From positions 1-6,657 of the forward strand of contig JAITVB010000112.1 in NCBI GenBank assembly GCA_031286025.1: a stretch of DNA of 6,657 nt, written 5' to 3'. A program made the translations under genes and the position numbers. The stretch is from Rikenellaceae bacterium. Lineage in GTDB: Bacteria > Bacteroidota > Bacteroidia > Bacteroidales > Rikenellaceae. The notes beneath the pieces are model-generated. The model was not told the origin of the DNA. It did no database searches and saw nothing but the letters and a program-made list of their open reading frames with translations. Positions 1-6,657 of this stretch are shown here, piece after piece (the first letter of the stretch is position 1; every line of letters begins with the position of its first letter).

Positions 1-144
1 GGCGTCCAACAGGAACGAAACATCCACCGGCGAATTTTCGCTTCCGTGGTGGTCGATGACAAAAGGCTCCATCGGGATTTGTGCCGATGCTCCGCCGATC
101 AGCAGGGCGGACAATAGTATAAACGCAAATCTCATCATGGTCAT
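1..144 (-). CDS. N-terminus of an unidentified exported protein (partial, runs off left edge)
   Basis: This is an open frame of 48 codons, continuous to the window edge, whose product begins MTMMRFAFILLSALLIGGAS. The first 21 residues form a typical Sec signal peptide: a short positive N-terminus, a hydrophobic core and an ASA-Q cleavage site, with no lipobox Cys. The mature part opens QIPMEPFVIDHHGSENSP and then reads VDVSFLLDA. Three in-frame ATGs (144, 138, 135) are possible starts. An in-frame TAA at 151-153 rules out anything further upstream. The MM pair at 138 gives an equally good signal peptide. The gene starts 21 bp after the fucosidase stop with no terminator between, so the two are probably co-transcribed. 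From memory, 'SPxDxSFLLD' openings occur in large secreted Bacteroidota PUL proteins with cellulase-like or galactosidase-like domains. No catalytic region is visible here, so the family is a guess. The gene is real with fair confidence; its function is unknown. Confidence 0.72.
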   Translation of the reverse strand, partial: MTMMRFAFILLSALLIGGASAQIPMEPFVIDHHGSENSPVDVSFLLDA

Positions 145-165
145 TATCGATTAATTGATATTCGG

Positions 166-1815
166 TTAGTCGTTCCAGGCGATTTTGAATGAGATCACAT
201 CCTCGCAAGGCATCGTTTCGGGTTTTTCGATCACCAGTCCGCCATCCGTTTGGTGCCAACGGATGGTTTCGTTGGAGCCTACCAACGCGATCGATTTGAC
301 AGACCGGACAAAGTCCGCCCCGTTGGCCAACGATTTTACGGTAATGGCGCTGTTGGGCAGTGCGAGAACGAATACGTACAGGTGACCGTCTTTGGTCGTG
401 AAACGCATGTCTTCCTGGGTATAGGGGATCGCGGCGTCCTGCGCCCGGCCTCGGCCGACGTGGGTGGGGCCTTCGCCGTACACTTCCCACGGACGCGACT
501 CGAAGATTCCTTCGCCGTTCACTTTCGTCCAGGCGGAAAACCCCTTCAGGAAGGCTATCTCGCGATCGTCGATCGTGCCGTCGCCGCGCTGCGGAATGTT
601 CAGAAGCATGGTGCCGTTCTTGCTCACCACGTCCACGAACAACTGCACAACCTGCCGGACGCTCTTGTATTCGATGTCCTTTTTATAATGCCACTGACCG
701 ATGCAAGTGCCTGTCTCAAAGGGTACCGGCGAAATATCCCTGCTGGCGCTGCGCTCGTAGTCGGGGGTGACGGCGGCGGCTTTCTCCTTGGGGAAACCCT
801 TGCCCGTCAGCACGACGTCCAATTTGCCGCTGTTGCGAGCCATGTTCGAATTGTAATAATGAGCGATGATGTCCAAGCCGGCCTGCCCCAACGGGATGTC
901 CCAGTTGTCCAGGTAAACGAAATCCGGTTTGTAGGTGTCCATCAGATCCTGCAGTCGGAAGAACCACCGTTCTGTGAACTCCGGGTTGTCGGCCGGAGCG
1001 GCCTCCGTCCACGGCAGGTTGTTGGCGTCGTGCCATTCGCGCGCCGTCTGCTTTGTGGTAAAACCGTCCGGGATCACGATGCTCGGCTTGCCGTACAGGT
1101 CTTGGGGATCAAGACCGTCCCACCATTTGCCTTTACCGTCGGCCGCGGTCAACCGGTAGGCGTCGTACCGCACGCCGGCCTTGGGGCCTTCCGCATCGTA
1201 ACCGTACGCCGTCTGGAACCAGTGCCAGGCGTGCGACGAGTGGTTCGAAACGCCGAAACGCATGCCGTGGGCCCGCGCCACACGTGCCCACGTGCCGATG
1301 ATATCCTGTTTCGGACCGACGTTCACCGAGTTCCAGGCATGGTATTTGGAATCATAGGCATCGAAATTGTCCTCGTGATTCGCCATCGCCACGAAATACC
1401 GGGCGCCCGTCTCCTTGTACAGCTCCATCAGTGCCTCGGGATCCCATTTATCGGCTTTCCAGAGGTTGTCGATCTCCATGAAGCCGAATTCGGACGGGTG
1501 TCCGTACTGCTCGATGTGGACATCGTACTGTTTGTGTCCCTGTACATACATCGACCGGGCGTACCAGTCGCCCTGCTCGGGAACGCATTGCGCCGACCAG
1601 TGCGCCCAAATCCCCAGTTTCGCATCGCGGAACCATTCGGGGCACGTGTAATTTTCAGTGAGCGACTCCACGGTCGGCTCAAACACGCCTTCGGCCACCA
1701 TGCGTTCTGCCGGGAGCGGCTGTGCCGGCCGGATCTGCCCGCAGAGCGGGCCGGCGGCAACGGACAGGAAAAGAATGACAAGCGGATTCGACCGCCTCAA
1801 TAAGCTGATTTTCAT
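166..1815 (-). CDS. Secreted alpha-L-fucosidase, glycoside hydrolase family 29
   Basis: The 549-residue product is predicted to hydrolyse terminal alpha-L-fucose from glycans by a retaining mechanism in the periplasm or outside the cell. A signal peptide (residues 1-26, cleavage likely before Gln27, LCG-Q) precedes a GH29 (beta/alpha)8 domain at about 60-435 and a C-terminal beta-sandwich at about 460-549. Visible family landmarks are GIWAHW (68-73), GDWYARSMY (82-90), NHEDNFDAYDSKY (146-158), YKPDFVYLDNW (295-305) with probable nucleophile Asp303, PFETGTCIGQWHY (365-377) with probable acid/base Glu367, LLNIPQRGDGTI (404-415) and VNGEGIFESRPW (432-443). Glu354 in DYERS is an alternative acid/base. 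The usual HHDGF motif reads HEDNF. The frame is open back to 1914, but the start at 1815 is preferred because it begins the signal peptide directly and a promoter -7 element lies at 1879-1886; the 1914 start would be upstream of that promoter. The length is normal for GH29. The family call is strong; linkage specificity cannot be read from the sequence. Confidence 0.93.
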   Translation of the reverse strand: MKISLLRRSNPLVILFLSVAAGPLCGQIRPAQPLPAERMVAEGVFEPTVESLTENYTCPEWFRDAKLGIWAHWSAQCVPEQGDWYARSMYVQGHKQYDVHIEQYGHPSEFGFMEIDNLWKADKWDPEALMELYKETGARYFVAMANHEDNFDAYDSKYHAWNSVNVGPKQDIIGTWARVARAHGMRFGVSNHSSHAWHWFQTAYGYDAEGPKAGVRYDAYRLTAADGKGKWWDGLDPQDLYGKPSIVIPDGFTTKQTAREWHDANNLPWTEAAPADNPEFTERWFFRLQDLMDTYKPDFVYLDNWDIPLGQAGLDIIAHYYNSNMARNSGKLDVVLTGKGFPKEKAAAVTPDYERSASRDISPVPFETGTCIGQWHYKKDIEYKSVRQVVQLFVDVVSKNGTMLLNIPQRGDGTIDDREIAFLKGFSAWTKVNGEGIFESRPWEVYGEGPTHVGRGRAQDAAIPYTQEDMRFTTKDGHLYVFVLALPNSAITVKSLANGADFVRSVKSIALVGSNETIRWHQTDGGLVIEKPETMPCEDVISFKIAWND

Positions 1816-1878
1816 CGTATTGAATGGTTTAATGACTTTTTTGCAGTAAATCTTCATACGTGCGAGATGCTTCGGTAA

Positions 1879-1886
1879 CAAAGATA
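1879..1886 (-). promoter_or_regulatory. Candidate Bacteroidota -7 promoter element for the fucosidase gene
   Basis: On the minus strand this reads TATCTTTG, a perfect match to the Bacteroidota -7 consensus TAnnTTTG. It lies downstream of the susD terminator hairpin and would give a leader of roughly 55-65 nt before the ATG at 1815. No convincing -33 TTTG element is present 19-21 bp upstream, so the promoter may be weak or need an activator. An 8-base match with four fixed T/G positions can arise by chance, but its position between terminator and gene supports it. Confidence 0.5.
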
Positions 1887-1918
1887 GATAATTTGAACAG
1901 GAATTCTGATGCATCGTT

Positions 1919-1953
1919 TAATAAGGCCGCCCCATCCGGGGCGGCCTTTATTA
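1919..1953. terminator. Intrinsic terminator hairpin after susD
   Basis: A perfect 11-bp GC-rich stem (1923-1933 paired with 1938-1948) closes on a 4-nt ATCC loop. Allowing one bulged base at 1949, the pairing extends through AT-rich flanks to 1919 and 1953. The stem starts 23 bp beyond the susD stop in the direction of transcription. Behind the stem the minus-strand transcript has UUAUUAAAC, a short U-rich tail rather than a long U run. It may therefore end only part of the susCD transcripts and let the rest read through into the fucosidase gene. The near-symmetric flanks would also work on the other strand. Confidence 0.8.
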
Positions 1954-1975
1954 TCTTGTAGCAGATGGTAAAGGC

Positions 1976-3856
1976 CTAATTATAACCGGGATTCTGGTAA
2001 TAGGCTCCGCCGTCCTTGATGATATTCAGGAAAGCCGTCGGGATCGGGCGCAAGGCATATTCCGGCTTGAAGTAGGGAGCCAAGTCGGGGTGGGTGGCCT
2101 GCAGGTAAGTGTTGTCCTTGTACATGCCGGTCCGTTTCAGATCGAAGAAACGGGTGCCTTCGCCGCACAGTTCGGCGCCGCGCTCGTCGAGGATCTTGCG
2201 GATCGTCACAGGAGCTTCAAAAGGCTCGGCGCCGGCGCGGACGCGGGTTTTGTTCAGGTAAGTCAACGCCTTGTCCGTCGCCCCGTTCACATAGAACTCC
2301 GCCTCCGCTGCGAGAAGATAGACCTCGGCCATCCGCATGATCAGAACGGAGTTCCGGTTGCCGACCCGGTCGTAAGCCCTAACGATATAGTAATTCGAAC
2401 TGTTGAACTTGGTCAGCGACGGATAGAAGTAACGGAAAAGATTTTCGTTGGAGCCGTCGCTTTTGTATCCTTCCCTGGGATTCTGGTAAGCATACTTCAT
2501 CTTGACATTCTTTGCCACGTCGTCGTAAACGTCTTTGTAGTCGACCACCAGGTAGTCGCGTTTCAGTTTGTTGGCCGATTCAGCGGCGTAGTCGGCATCC
2601 TGCGGCATGATGAATTTGATCGCCAGGTCGTTCGCGGCCGCTGTCAGTTCGGTATCCTTGACGCTTGCGTCGCGGTCATAGCGGTTAACGTCGCCTTCCG
2701 ACCACTTGTAGGAAGCGGTGGTGGCCGTAAAACTTGTTTGGAACGACTTGTGGAAACGCGGATCGAGCGAACCGTCGGGTTGTACGAAAAGGCTCATCAG
2801 GTGTTGGGTCGGCATGAAGTGTCCCGGAACGTTCCCTCCCCAGGTAATGCGGATGGCCGAGTTGCTAGTGGAGGGCCGCGCGCCGAACCTGTCGTATCCG
2901 CAGTAGAAATATTCGACGTTCTGGTTCAATACCTGCGCTCCCTTGCTCGAACCGTGTCCGTCTGCGGCGGAATACCAACGGTGTTTCCAAAGCGCCTCGC
3001 GATTGGCCATGTTGTTGGCTTCGGCAAAGACCTCGTCGTAGGCGGGGTAGAGATAGCCGCCGTACAGACTGCCGCCTGCTTCGGTATCCTTGATCAGCAT
3101 TTCGGCGTATTTCAGCGCATCGGCCGCATACTTTTTCGAACTGTCGAACTCGACGGTCTGCAAACAGGCCTTAGCTAAGAAACCCAACGCCGATTTTTTG
3201 GTCGGAATGGTGTTCTGGGCGTCCGTTCCCTTGTCGAGCCATTCCAACGCGTACTCCAGATCGGGGATGATGACCTTTTCATAGATATCCATCTGGTTGG
3301 CGCGGGCGGGGGCGTAATTGATCGAATCCGGATCCTGCAATTGGGCGATCATCGTGATACCTCCCCACAGTTGCACGGCATTGAAATAGTAGATCGCGCG
3401 CATGAATCGGGCCTGGGCCACTAATTTACAGACCTGGTCTTCGGTATAACCTTGGGAAACACCGGGGGCGCCTAGGCGGGGAGCCAGATGGGCTAGCCCG
3501 ATCACCGTGTTGCAGGAGCCGATCCCGTCATAGGTGCCGTTCCAATAATTGGCCGTGTAGTTGGTATTCGTGCCGTTGAACCAAAACCACTCCATGTTGC
3601 TGGTGGGTTGATTGGCCAAGGAGGTCCACAGGTCGGAGTTGCCCTCGGTCATGTGCACCCAGTTGGCGGATCCGCTGAAATAGCGCTCGAAAGCGAAATA
3701 TGATTGGTTGACCAGTGACTGGAAGCCGTCCTTGGTCTGGGCGACAGCCTCCATGGTGAATCCTCCGGGGTTATACTCGTCCAACGAGCAGGAGAGGGTG
3801 GTGACCAACGGAAAGAGCACCAACCCGAGTTTTATATGACGAAATATTTTTCTCAT
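1976..3856 (-). CDS. SusD/RagB-family outer-membrane glycan-binding lipoprotein
   Basis: The 626-residue product is expected to sit on the cell surface over its SusC partner and capture glycan for import. The N-terminus has a basic start, a hydrophobic stretch and a lipobox-like TLSC, giving lipidated Cys23. Acidic residues follow soon after (CSLDEY), as in Bacteroidota surface-exported lipoproteins. SusD hallmarks include the helical segment QARFMRAIYYFNAVQLWGG (148-166), the TPR-like RMAEVYLLAAEAEFY (508-522), LNKTRVRAGA (534-543), ILDERGAELCGEGTRFFDLK (555-574) and the C-terminal ALRPIP...YYQNPGYN (601-626). The ATG at 3856 leads straight into the signal peptide and follows the susC stop by 18 bp, so the pair is almost certainly co-transcribed. 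There is no clear Shine-Dalgarno, only a purine-rich GAAGAAA abutting the start. It is somewhat longer than many SusD proteins, with the less familiar sequence at about 375-470. The ligand cannot be inferred from the sequence. Confidence 0.95.
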   Translation of the reverse strand: MRKIFRHIKLGLVLFPLVTTLSCSLDEYNPGGFTMEAVAQTKDGFQSLVNQSYFAFERYFSGSANWVHMTEGNSDLWTSLANQPTSNMEWFWFNGTNTNYTANYWNGTYDGIGSCNTVIGLAHLAPRLGAPGVSQGYTEDQVCKLVAQARFMRAIYYFNAVQLWGGITMIAQLQDPDSINYAPARANQMDIYEKVIIPDLEYALEWLDKGTDAQNTIPTKKSALGFLAKACLQTVEFDSSKKYAADALKYAEMLIKDTEAGGSLYGGYLYPAYDEVFAEANNMANREALWKHRWYSAADGHGSSKGAQVLNQNVEYFYCGYDRFGARPSTSNSAIRITWGGNVPGHFMPTQHLMSLFVQPDGSLDPRFHKSFQTSFTATTASYKWSEGDVNRYDRDASVKDTELTAAANDLAIKFIMPQDADYAAESANKLKRDYLVVDYKDVYDDVAKNVKMKYAYQNPREGYKSDGSNENLFRYFYPSLTKFNSSNYYIVRAYDRVGNRNSVLIMRMAEVYLLAAEAEFYVNGATDKALTYLNKTRVRAGAEPFEAPVTIRKILDERGAELCGEGTRFFDLKRTGMYKDNTYLQATHPDLAPYFKPEYALRPIPTAFLNIIKDGGAYYQNPGYN

Positions 3857-3874
3857 TTTCTTCGGATTTTTGAA

Positions 3875-6657
3875 TTAGAATGTAATGTTGATGCCGAATA
3901 CGAACTGCTTGTACAGCGGGAACCCGTCGGAACCGCCCATTTCGGGATCCGTTCCGCGAAGTTGCTTGTCCTTGACGTAAATGAAGGGATTGTACATGGT
4001 CGTATACACACGCAGCCTCTGCATCAACGCCTTTTGGGATATCTCGCGGGGAAGCGTATAGCCGAGCGTGATGTTCTTCACCTTGATGAAAGAACCGTCC
4101 TTGATCCGCAGCGAAGCCATCCCCCGGCTCTGTTCGCCGCCGCTGCCCGGAACGGGAAAGTAAGCGCCCTGATTGGTCTCGGTCCAGTAGTCGACGCCGG
4201 AGATCTGGTTGTTGTTGTTACCCGCGTTAGCCGTGTACCATCCCAACAATCCGCTGGAGATCGTGTGTCCGTAACGGGCCATGGCAAAAACCGAGAGATC
4301 GAACCATTTATAGGTGAACGCATTGTTCAGGCCGACGATAAAATCCGGATTGGAGTGCCCGAGTATCTGCCGGTCGTTGTCGCCGTACGCGTGGCGCCCT
4401 CCATCCGTTCCATTCGGAACGGTTTCGATTTTTACCCAACCCGGCTTCACTTTGTAAGCCGCATTATCTGCGTTTTGGGCCTCCTCCGTCGACCAGATAC
4501 CGGCGTATCTATAACCGTAAGTCACCTTGAGGGGTTGACCGATAAAGAGGCCTTCGCCGATCACGTTGCCCGAAGGAAGCGATTCGATCCTGTCCTTGCT
4601 GGCGGTGAAGGTGAGGGCGGTGTTCCAACGGAAGTCCTTCCGTTCGATGTTGCGCGAATTGACGGTCACTTCGACCCCTTTTCCGCTGGTCTCGGCGAGA
4701 TTTTCCCAACGGGTCAGCGCAGCGCCCCAACCGGTCAGCCCGGTCGTCGGAGGTAGTCCGCGCCTGAAAAGCAAATCGGTCGTTTTGGTATTGAACACTT
4801 CGAGCATCAGGTCGATCCGGTTGTTGAACAGCGTCGCGTCGATACCGACGTTCAGGCTGTATGTTTTTTCCCAACCCAGATAGGGATTCTGGAAGTAGCC
4901 GGTATATTGGGTGAACGGAACGATCTTGCCGTCGACCGTAGTCCCGCTAGCGGAATAGGCATAGGCATTCGTCTCGGTCTGGTAGGCGCCAATCCCCCCG
5001 GAATTCCCGGTGATACCGTAGCCCGCCCGCAGTTTGAGATTGTCCAACCAACCCTTCGTGGATTCCATGAACGGTTCTTCAGAAATACGCCAACCGGCAG
5101 AAACGGCAGGGAAAAGGTCCCATTTATGGCCCGAAGCGAGCCAGGATACACCGTCTTCGCGCACCGAGGCGGAGAAGAGGTATTTCCCCTTATAGGAATA
5201 GTTCACGCGGCCTGCGAAGGATATTTTCTGCGTTTGCGAATAACTCGATTCGACGTGCGGACCGGTGGCGGACATCAATCGGTAGAACGACCAAGAATCG
5301 AGGTTCTGTCCGCTGCCCGACGCCATATTCATTTCGCTTTGGCTCTTGTTCCAGGAACTGACCAGGGTGGCGGTCAGATTATGCTCGTCGGCGATCGTCG
5401 TATTGTAAGTCACCACGTTGTCCCAAGTATAGCCGTAGCCATAATTGTTGGTGATCGACGCGTGGGGCGTACTGGCATAGGTGGGCCTGTTGGCGGTAGT
5501 CTGACCGCCCCAGTATTGCCCCAACCGGCTATTGGAAAGGGAGGCGTAAACCGTCGACCTGAACGTCAGGTCTTTCAACGGACGGATTTCCAGGTAGGCG
5601 TTCGCCGCGATGTCGGTTCTGCGGGTTTCGTTGACAAACTGGTTGGGGATCAGGTCGCCTAGCGGCGTGTAGGTGCCGGCAACGTCTGTGCCGGCGTACT
5701 GGTAGATGATATCGCCGTCCTGATCGTAGACGTCGCCCAACGGAAACGCTGCCAACGCTTTGGTATAGGTGTTGTTGACCCCCCGGTCCATGAGTGAATA
5801 GGAGAGGTTGGTGTTGACGCCGAACGTCGCCCACGGAAAGATGGTCTGGTCGAGGTTCAAGCGGGCCTGATAACTGTCTTGGTTTTCATTGTACAGCAAG
5901 CCCTCTTCCTTTTCGTATTTGAGCGAAGAGTATATTTTGGTGTCGGCATTGCCTCCTGCGACGGAAAAATTGTAGCGCTGCGTTGTCGCCGTACGGCCGG
6001 ATGCTTCGTCCACCCAGTCGATCCATTTCCCGGCATTGTAAAGCGCCAGTTCGGCGGGCTTCAGTACGGCCGACATATCGGTCGGGTATTGCCCGTTGGT
6101 GTACTTGTAGGCCTCACGGCGGTAGGCCGTCCATTCGTCGCCGACCATCCCGTGGAGGTATTCCGGTTCGCCGCTGAAGCCGTAATAGGCGTCGAAATTG
6201 ACGGTCGCTTTCCCCGTTTTCCCCTTTTTGGTCGTGATGATCACCACCCCGTTGGAACCGGCCGATCCGTAGATGGCGGTCGAGGAGGCATCCTTGAGCA
6301 CGTCCACGCTCTCCACGTCGGAAGGGTTGATGGAAGAGTAGCTCGACGGTATCCCGTCGACGATGAACAGCGGAGAGTTGCTGCCGTAGATCGACCGGCT
6401 GCCGCGCAACAGGATGTCTACGCCCGATCCCACCTGGCCGCTCGATTTGGTGATGTCCATCCCGGAGATGCGGCCCTGCAAGGCTTCCATGATGTTGGAA
6501 GTCGGGGCGATGACAATATCGTCCGACTTGACGCTGACCACCGCTCCGGTCAGGTCTCGTCGTCGAACGGTACCGTATCCGATCACGACGACTTCGTCGA
6601 GTAGCGTGGCGTCTTCCGCCATCGCCACGTCGATCACTGTCCGGCTTCCCACCGGCG
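3875..6657 (-). CDS. SusC/RagA-family TonB-dependent outer-membrane transporter (5' end missing)
   Basis: This is the glycan importer that pairs with SusD: a TonB-dependent beta-barrel that draws oligosaccharides across the outer membrane. 926 residues are visible. The frame is open to the right edge; the GTG at 6650-6652 is an internal valine codon, not a start. The signal peptide and most of the carboxypeptidase-like N-terminal domain, usually about 100 residues or more, are therefore outside the window. Numbering from that GTG, the SusC signature LDEVVVIGYGT is at 18-28. The plug domain follows with EALQGRISGMDI (56-67), LLRGSRSIYG (81-90), SPLFIVDGIP (93-102), VDVLKDASSTAIYGS (116-130) and GVVIITTKKGK (135-145). 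The barrel includes LFPAVSAGWRISEEPF (513-528), LKLRAGYGITGN (539-550) and RIKDGSFIKVKNITLGYTLP (849-868). It ends in INITF, with the terminal Phe typical of barrel insertion signals. No frameshift is seen. The function is highly likely; the substrate is unknown. Confidence 0.95.
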   Translation of the reverse strand, partial: PVGSRTVIDVAMAEDATLLDEVVVIGYGTVRRRDLTGAVVSVKSDDIVIAPTSNIMEALQGRISGMDITKSSGQVGSGVDILLRGSRSIYGSNSPLFIVDGIPSSYSSINPSDVESVDVLKDASSTAIYGSAGSNGVVIITTKKGKTGKATVNFDAYYGFSGEPEYLHGMVGDEWTAYRREAYKYTNGQYPTDMSAVLKPAELALYNAGKWIDWVDEASGRTATTQRYNFSVAGGNADTKIYSSLKYEKEEGLLYNENQDSYQARLNLDQTIFPWATFGVNTNLSYSLMDRGVNNTYTKALAAFPLGDVYDQDGDIIYQYAGTDVAGTYTPLGDLIPNQFVNETRRTDIAANAYLEIRPLKDLTFRSTVYASLSNSRLGQYWGGQTTANRPTYASTPHASITNNYGYGYTWDNVVTYNTTIADEHNLTATLVSSWNKSQSEMNMASGSGQNLDSWSFYRLMSATGPHVESSYSQTQKISFAGRVNYSYKGKYLFSASVREDGVSWLASGHKWDLFPAVSAGWRISEEPFMESTKGWLDNLKLRAGYGITGNSGGIGAYQTETNAYAYSASGTTVDGKIVPFTQYTGYFQNPYLGWEKTYSLNVGIDATLFNNRIDLMLEVFNTKTTDLLFRRGLPPTTGLTGWGAALTRWENLAETSGKGVEVTVNSRNIERKDFRWNTALTFTASKDRIESLPSGNVIGEGLFIGQPLKVTYGYRYAGIWSTEEAQNADNAAYKVKPGWVKIETVPNGTDGGRHAYGDNDRQILGHSNPDFIVGLNNAFTYKWFDLSVFAMARYGHTISSGLLGWYTANAGNNNNQISGVDYWTETNQGAYFPVPGSGGEQSRGMASLRIKDGSFIKVKNITLGYTLPREISQKALMQRLRVYTTMYNPFIYVKDKQLRGTDPEMGGSDGFPLYKQFVFGINITF

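Noticed and set aside
145..160. A 16-bp imperfect palindrome (7 of 8 pairs) in the gap before the left-edge gene, a possible operator.
   Set aside because: It is short, AT-rich and has one mismatch, and the gap is only 21 bp. Such a match is expected by chance and there is no second copy to support it.
1281..1298. Closely spaced CACGTG hexamers that could suggest a binding site.
   Set aside because: They fall inside conserved fucosidase coding sequence and are explained by codon choice.
250..1803. A 517-codon open frame on the plus strand opposite the fucosidase.
   Set aside because: It lies in exact codon register with the antisense of the fucosidase, so its stops would need TTA, CTA or TCA codons in the real gene, which are scarce here. 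It ends exactly opposite a Leu TTA in the signal peptide. The protein resembles no family I know and the opposite gene has clear motifs.
1816..1914. A 33-codon N-terminal extension of the fucosidase starting at the ATG at 1914 (or the ATG at 1857).
   Set aside because: The extension would put a basic, non-signal sequence before an otherwise normal signal peptide. The 1914 start lies upstream of the candidate promoter and near the susD terminator; the 1857 start would leave only a very short leader.
2090..3178. A 362-codon open frame on the plus strand opposite susD, with similar frames opposite susC at 3836-4756, 4907-5662 and 5879-6604.
   Set aside because: All are codon-aligned shadows of the minus-strand genes. 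The first ends opposite a Leu TTA codon of susD, as expected from codon avoidance rather than coding.
6650..6652. GTG as the start codon of the SusC-like protein.
   Set aside because: The frame continues upstream to the window edge, there is no signal peptide, and the sequence here matches the interior end of the N-terminal domain just before the DEVVV segment.

Overview
The window looks like part of a polysaccharide utilization locus (PUL) from a member of the Bacteroidota, most likely a gut-type Bacteroidales. The evidence is an adjacent SusC-like TonB-dependent receptor and SusD-like surface lipoprotein, a Bacteroidota-type -7 promoter element (TAnnTTTG), and the lack of clear Shine-Dalgarno sequences before the starts. 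Third codon positions are mostly G or C, and TTA, CTA and TCA codons are scarce. That would suit a GC-richer genus such as Alistipes or a relative better than a typical AT-rich Bacteroides, but the genus is only an inference.

All genes are on the minus strand, so transcription runs from right to left. At 3875-6657 is a susC-like gene whose 5' end lies beyond the right edge. After an 18-bp gap comes a complete susD-like lipoprotein gene (1976-3856). A strong GC-rich hairpin (1919-1953) follows the susD stop and looks like an intrinsic terminator. Just downstream is a perfect match to the Bacteroidota -7 promoter element (1879-1886), about 60 bp ahead of a secreted GH29-type alpha-L-fucosidase (166-1815). 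Another 21 bp further on, a second exported protein begins (1-144) and runs off the left edge after 48 codons.

The likely joint role is glycan capture and trimming. SusD binds a glycan at the cell surface, SusC imports it through the outer membrane using TonB energy, and the fucosidase removes terminal alpha-L-fucose in the periplasm or at the surface. The partial left-edge gene is probably another enzyme or binding protein of the same locus. The substrate is not determined by the sequence. Fucose decoration is suggested only by the GH29 gene.

I see no mobile element, CRISPR array, tRNA, rRNA or clearly novel system. The longest stretch without a gene is the 160 bp between susD and the fucosidase. 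The points most worth a second look are a His-to-Glu change in the fucosidase's normally conserved His-His active-site pair, the terminator-promoter arrangement that separates susCD from the enzyme genes, and the unidentified secreted protein at the left edge.
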